Source of the DNA: Pseudonocardiaceae bacterium
Lineage (GTDB): Bacteria; Actinomycetota; Actinomycetes; Mycobacteriales; Pseudonocardiaceae
Assembly: GCA_009379845.1 (NCBI GenBank)
Contig: WHSZ01000026.1
Location: 1 to 64,000, forward strand
DNA length: 64,000 nt
Direction of reading: 5' to 3'
Of the stretch, positions 61,384 to 64,000 are shown piece after piece (the first letter of the stretch is position 1; the number at the start of each line of letters is the position of its first letter). The position numbers and the translations under genes are program-made. Under the pieces are notes generated by a model that was given only the letters and a program-made list of their open reading frames with translations, was not told the origin of the DNA and ran no database searches.

Positions 61384-61926
61384 GTGACCGCAGCTACCCA
61401 GATTCCCGGCTACACAACCGGCACGTGGACGATCGACCCGGTACACACCGACGTGACGTTCTCGGTGCGCCATCTCGGCGTTGCCAAGGTCCGGGGGCGG
61501 TTCGCCGACGTGCAGGGCGAGATCGTCACCGCCGAGAACCCGCTCGAGTCGACGGTGAACGTGACCGTCAAAACCGCGAGCCTGGACACCAACAACGAGC
61601 AGCGGGACGGGCACGTGCGCACCGAAGAGTTTCTGGATGTGCAGAACTACCCGGAGATGACGTTCCGCTCCACCGGCATCCGGCAGGACGGCGACGAGTA
61701 CGTGATCTCCGGCGAGCTCACCGTTCGCGGCGTCACCAAGCCGATCGAGCTGCGCACCGAGGTGGGCGGGTTCGCCCCGGAGGGGCCGGCAGGCGTTCCG
61801 GTACTCGGGCTATCCGCCAGCACCGAGATCAACCGCTCGGACTTTGGCGTCACGGGCGGTGCGGCCGGCGCCATGCTCGGCGAGAAGGTGAAGGTCGAGC
61901 TGGACGTCGAGGCCGCGAAGGCCTGA
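61384..61926 (+). CDS. YceI-family protein
   Basis: A 180-residue lipocalin-like protein of the YceI family. WTIDPVHTDVTFSVRHLGVA is the family opening, VKTASLDTNNEQRDGHVRTE the mid motif, and INRSDFGVTGGAAGAMLGEK the closing one. YceI proteins bind isoprenoid or amide lipids. There is no signal peptide, so this form is cytoplasmic. GTG start with AAGGAGGAG upstream. Controlled by the divergent MarR gene. Confidence 0.95.
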   Translation: MTAATQIPGYTTGTWTIDPVHTDVTFSVRHLGVAKVRGRFADVQGEIVTAENPLESTVNVTVKTASLDTNNEQRDGHVRTEEFLDVQNYPEMTFRSTGIRQDGDEYVISGELTVRGVTKPIELRTEVGGFAPEGPAGVPVLGLSASTEINRSDFGVTGGAAGAMLGEKVKVELDVEAAKA

Positions 61927-61955
61927 GTACCTAAGTACCTAAGCGGCCTGAGTAC
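61927..61955. terminator. Repetitive GAGTAC sequence between convergent genes
   Basis: The 29-base gap between yceI and the HIT gene contains direct repeats CTAAGTACCTAAGCGG-like and CTGAGTACTTAAGCGG. They resemble the arm sequence at 12434-12473; no simple strong hairpin was seen. Confidence 0.3.
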
Positions 61956-62507
61956 TTAAGCGGTCGGCCACGCCCGGGACAACAGCTGCCGGGTCTCGCC
62001 GAGCAGTTGGGGGAGAACCTTGGTGTGGCCGACCACCGGCATGAAGTTGGAGTCCCCGCCCCAGCGCGGCACGACGTGCTGATGGAGGTGCGCGGCGATG
62101 CCCGCACCGGCGATCACGCCCTGGTTCATCCCGATGTTGAAACCGTGCGGAGCGGACACCGAGCGGGCGACCCGCATCGCCCGCTGCGTGAACTCGGCCA
62201 GCTCCACCGTTTCGGTGTCGGTCAGATCCGTGTAGTCGGCCACGTGCCGGTACGGCACCACCATCAGATGGCCGGGGTTGTACGGGTACAGGTTCAGCAC
62301 CGCGTACACCAGCTCACCGCGCGCCAGGATCAGTGCGTCCTCATCGGACATTTCGATCAGCCGGCAGAATGGGCAGCCCGCACTCTCCTCGTCGTCCGGC
62401 TTGTTCTCGCCCTGGATGTACGCCATCCGATGTGGGGTCCAGAGTCGTTGCAGCGCATCCGGCACCCCGACGCCGTCCTGGGCGGTCAGCTCGGGCGGTT
62501 GGGTCAT
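61956..62507 (-). CDS. HIT-family protein, Ap4A phosphorylase-like (Rv2613c type)
   Basis: A 183-residue histidine-triad protein. [11 protein letters not shown] is the HIT motif with the catalytic His, CPFCRLI provides one half of the zinc site, and [20 protein letters not shown] is the nucleotide-binding region. In M. tuberculosis the equivalent protein is reported as a diadenosine tetraphosphate phosphorylase, so a similar role is likely. ATG at 62507 overlaps the thrS stop by 4 bases, a conserved coupling. Confidence 0.93.
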   Translation of the reverse strand: MTQPPELTAQDGVGVPDALQRLWTPHRMAYIQGENKPDDEESAGCPFCRLIEMSDEDALILARGELVYAVLNLYPYNPGHLMVVPYRHVADYTDLTDTETVELAEFTQRAMRVARSVSAPHGFNIGMNQGVIAGAGIAAHLHQHVVPRWGGDSNFMPVVGHTKVLPQLLGETRQLLSRAWPTA

Positions 62508-64000
62508 CCGTCCGCCTCGAAGTTCTCCGCGCTTGGCGAGACGTTTTCCTTGCGTGCCACCCAATCCGCGATCTCCGCGACGGCTCGGTCCACCGGAACG
62601 CCGTTGATCTGGCTGCCGTCCCGGAACCGGAAGGACACCGCACCGGCCGCCACATCCTTGCCGCCCGCGATCAGCAGGAACGGCACCTTCTGCGTGGTGT
62701 GGTTGCGGATCTTCTTCTGCATCCGGTCGTCCGACGCGTCCACCTGGACGCGGATCCCCTTGGCACGCAACGCCTTCGCTACTTGCTGTAGGTGCTCGAG
62801 GTGCTCATCCGCGACCGGAATACCCACCGCCTGCACCGGCGCCAGCCACGCAGGGAAGGCACCCGCGTAATGCTCGGTCAGCACGCCGAAGAACCGCTCC
62901 ATCGAGCCGAACAGCGCGCGGTGCAGCACCACCGGCTGCTGGTGCGACCCGTCCGCGGCGGTGTATTCCAGCTCGAACCGCTTCGGGTGGTTGAAGTCCA
63001 CCTGGATGGTCGACATCTGCCACGACCGGCCGATCGCGTCCTTGGCCTGCACGGAGATCTTCGGCCCGTAATACGCCGCACCGCCAGGGTCCGGCACCAG
63101 CTCCAGTCCCGAGTCGATGGCGGCCCTCCGGAGGGTCTCGGTGGCCTCCTCCCACTCCTTTTCGGAGCCGATGAACTTGCCGCCCTCGCCCCGGGTGGAC
63201 AGCTCGAGGTAGAAGTCGGACAACCCGTAGTCGGCAAGCAGGTCCAGCACGAACCGCAGCAACGACCGCAGCTCACCCGGCGCCTGCTCGGGGGTGCAGT
63301 AGATGTGCGAGTCGTCCATGGTGAACCCGCGCGCCCTGGTCAAGCCGTGCACCACGCCGGATTTCTCGTAGCGGTAGACGGCGCCGAACTCGAACAGCCG
63401 CAGCGGCAGCTCCCGGTAGGACCGCCCCCGCGACCGGAAGATCAAGTGGTGCATCGGGCAGTTCATGGCCTTGAGGTAGTAGTCCTCGCCCTCGAAGGAC
63501 AGCGGCGGGAACATGGTGTCCGCGTAGTACGGCAGGTGACCGGAGGTGTGGAACAGCCCGCTCTTGGCGATATGCGGGGTGTTCACGAACTCGTAGCCGG
63601 ACTCCTCATGCCGCTGCCGGGAATAGTTCTCCATCTCGCGGCGGATGATGCCGCCCTTCGGGTGGAACACCGGCAGGCCGGAGCCGATCTCCTCGGGGAA
63701 GGAGAACAGGTCGAGCTCCGCGCCGATCCGGCGATGATCCCGCCGCTCGGCCTCGGCCAGCCGCTCCAGGTAGCCGTCCAGCGCTTCCTGGGATTCCCAC
63801 GCGGTGCCGTAGATCCGCTGCAGCTGCGGGTTCTGCTCGCTGCCCCGCCAGTACGCGGCCGCGGTGCGCATCAGTTTGAAGGCCGGGATGTGCTTGGTGG
63901 TAGGCACGTGCGGGCCGCGACACAGATCCCCCCAGACCGCCTCGCCACTGCGCGGATCGAGGTTGTCGTACACGGTCAGCTCACCGTCGCCGACCTCCAT
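62504..64000 (-). CDS. thrS: Threonyl-tRNA synthetase, C-terminal part
   Basis: At least 498 residues of ThrRS; the N-terminal TGS region and part of the editing domain lie outside the window. Visible are the end of the editing domain ([14 protein letters not shown]), motif 1 region ([20 protein letters not shown]), the zinc-site Cys in [14 protein letters not shown], motif 2 ([20 protein letters not shown]), the conserved [12 protein letters not shown], motif 3 ([20 protein letters not shown]) and the anticodon-binding domain. The gene leads the transcript into the HIT gene. Confidence 0.98.
   Translation of the reverse strand: MEVGDGELTVYDNLDPRSGEAVWGDLCRGPHVPTTKHIPAFKLMRTAAAYWRGSEQNPQLQRIYGTAWESQEALDGYLERLAEAERRDHRRIGAELDLFSFPEEIGSGLPVFHPKGGIIRREMENYSRQRHEESGYEFVNTPHIAKSGLFHTSGHLPYYADTMFPPLSFEGEDYYLKAMNCPMHHLIFRSRGRSYRELPLRLFEFGAVYRYEKSGVVHGLTRARGFTMDDSHIYCTPEQAPGELRSLLRFVLDLLADYGLSDFYLELSTRGEGGKFIGSEKEWEEATETLRRAAIDSGLELVPDPGGAAYYGPKISVQAKDAIGRSWQMSTIQVDFNHPKRFELEYTAADGSHQQPVVLHRALFGSMERFFGVLTEHYAGAFPAWLAPVQAVGIPVADEHLEHLQQVAKALRAKGIRVQVDASDDRMQKKIRNHTTQKVPFLLIAGGKDVAAGAVSFRFRDGSQINGVPVDRAVAEIADWVARKENVSPSAENFEADG

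Noticed and set aside
1..64000. tRNA, rRNA or insertion-sequence genes
   Set aside because: No cloverleaf, ribosomal or transposase sequence was recognised in any intergenic region; a covariance-model scan could still reveal small RNAs.

Overview
The window is high-GC DNA with a strong third-position GC bias, GTG starts in many genes and heavily overlapped operons, as in an actinomycete. The gene order rarA / aspS / Rv2578c-type radical SAM / metallo-hydrolase / cyclophilin / rel / secF / secD / yajC / ruvB / ruvA / ruvC / yebC / pdxT / pdxS / pimA / acyltransferase / pgsA / HIT / thrS follows the Mycobacterium tuberculosis Rv2559c-Rv2614c segment. Phosphatidylinositol-mannoside genes together with an HTH-DUF5753/DUF397 pair point to a mycolata-related actinomycete, most likely Pseudonocardiaceae (inference).

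Layout. 1-7.9 kb: rarA (cut by the window edge), an aminotransferase and VOC pair, a GDSL hydrolase, a phosphotransferase, aspS and a radical SAM protein. 7.9-10.2 kb: a reductase-YCII-ECF sigma operon of ECF42 type whose sigma gene has an apparent one-base insertion. 10.3-15 kb: YibE/F membrane protein, a Lys-rich protein, a metallo-hydrolase operon and a membrane-anchored cyclophilin. 15-26.3 kb: an accessory catabolic region with two paralogous flavin (acyl-CoA dehydrogenase-fold) monooxygenases, two paralogous FCD-type GntR regulators, a transporter, a Zn-alcohol dehydrogenase, two alpha/beta hydrolases, AraC regulators (one frameshifted) and an enoyl-CoA hydratase. 26.3-28.5 kb: a DUF397/HTH-DUF5753 locus flanked by inverted copies of an 18-bp AT-rich repeat.

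28.5-37.1 kb: conserved stringent response (rel), Sec export (yajC-secD-secF) and Holliday-junction processing (ruvCAB). 37.2-43.8 kb: an insert between ruvC and yebC carrying a LysR regulator with an amidohydrolase-Rieske-amidohydrolase-esterase operon; the second amidohydrolase has lost residues conserved in its partner. 43.7-45.2 kb: yebC and pdxT. 45.2-50.95 kb: a second insert separating pdxT from pdxS, holding azlCD (azlC frameshifted) with an XRE-cupin regulator, a fluoroacetate-dehalogenase-like enzyme, an HTH protein with tandem operator-like palindromes, and an XRE / ImmA-IrrE peptidase / PIN-domain operon that looks like a three-component toxin-antitoxin or stress module.

51-64 kb: pdxS, an EF-G-like GTPase, an enoyl-CoA hydratase pseudogene containing a 15-bp minisatellite, a FadR-type regulator convergent with a MatC-like dicarboxylate transporter, the PIM lipid operon (pgsA-patA-pimA plus a LemA-like gene), a divergent MarR/YceI pair with two clear palindromic operators, a HIT-family hydrolase and thrS (cut by the window edge).

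Four genes (ECF sigma, GlxA-type regulator, azlC, enoyl-CoA hydratase) carry single-base frameshifts, all in accessory genes. No rRNA, tRNA, CRISPR array or insertion sequence was recognised.
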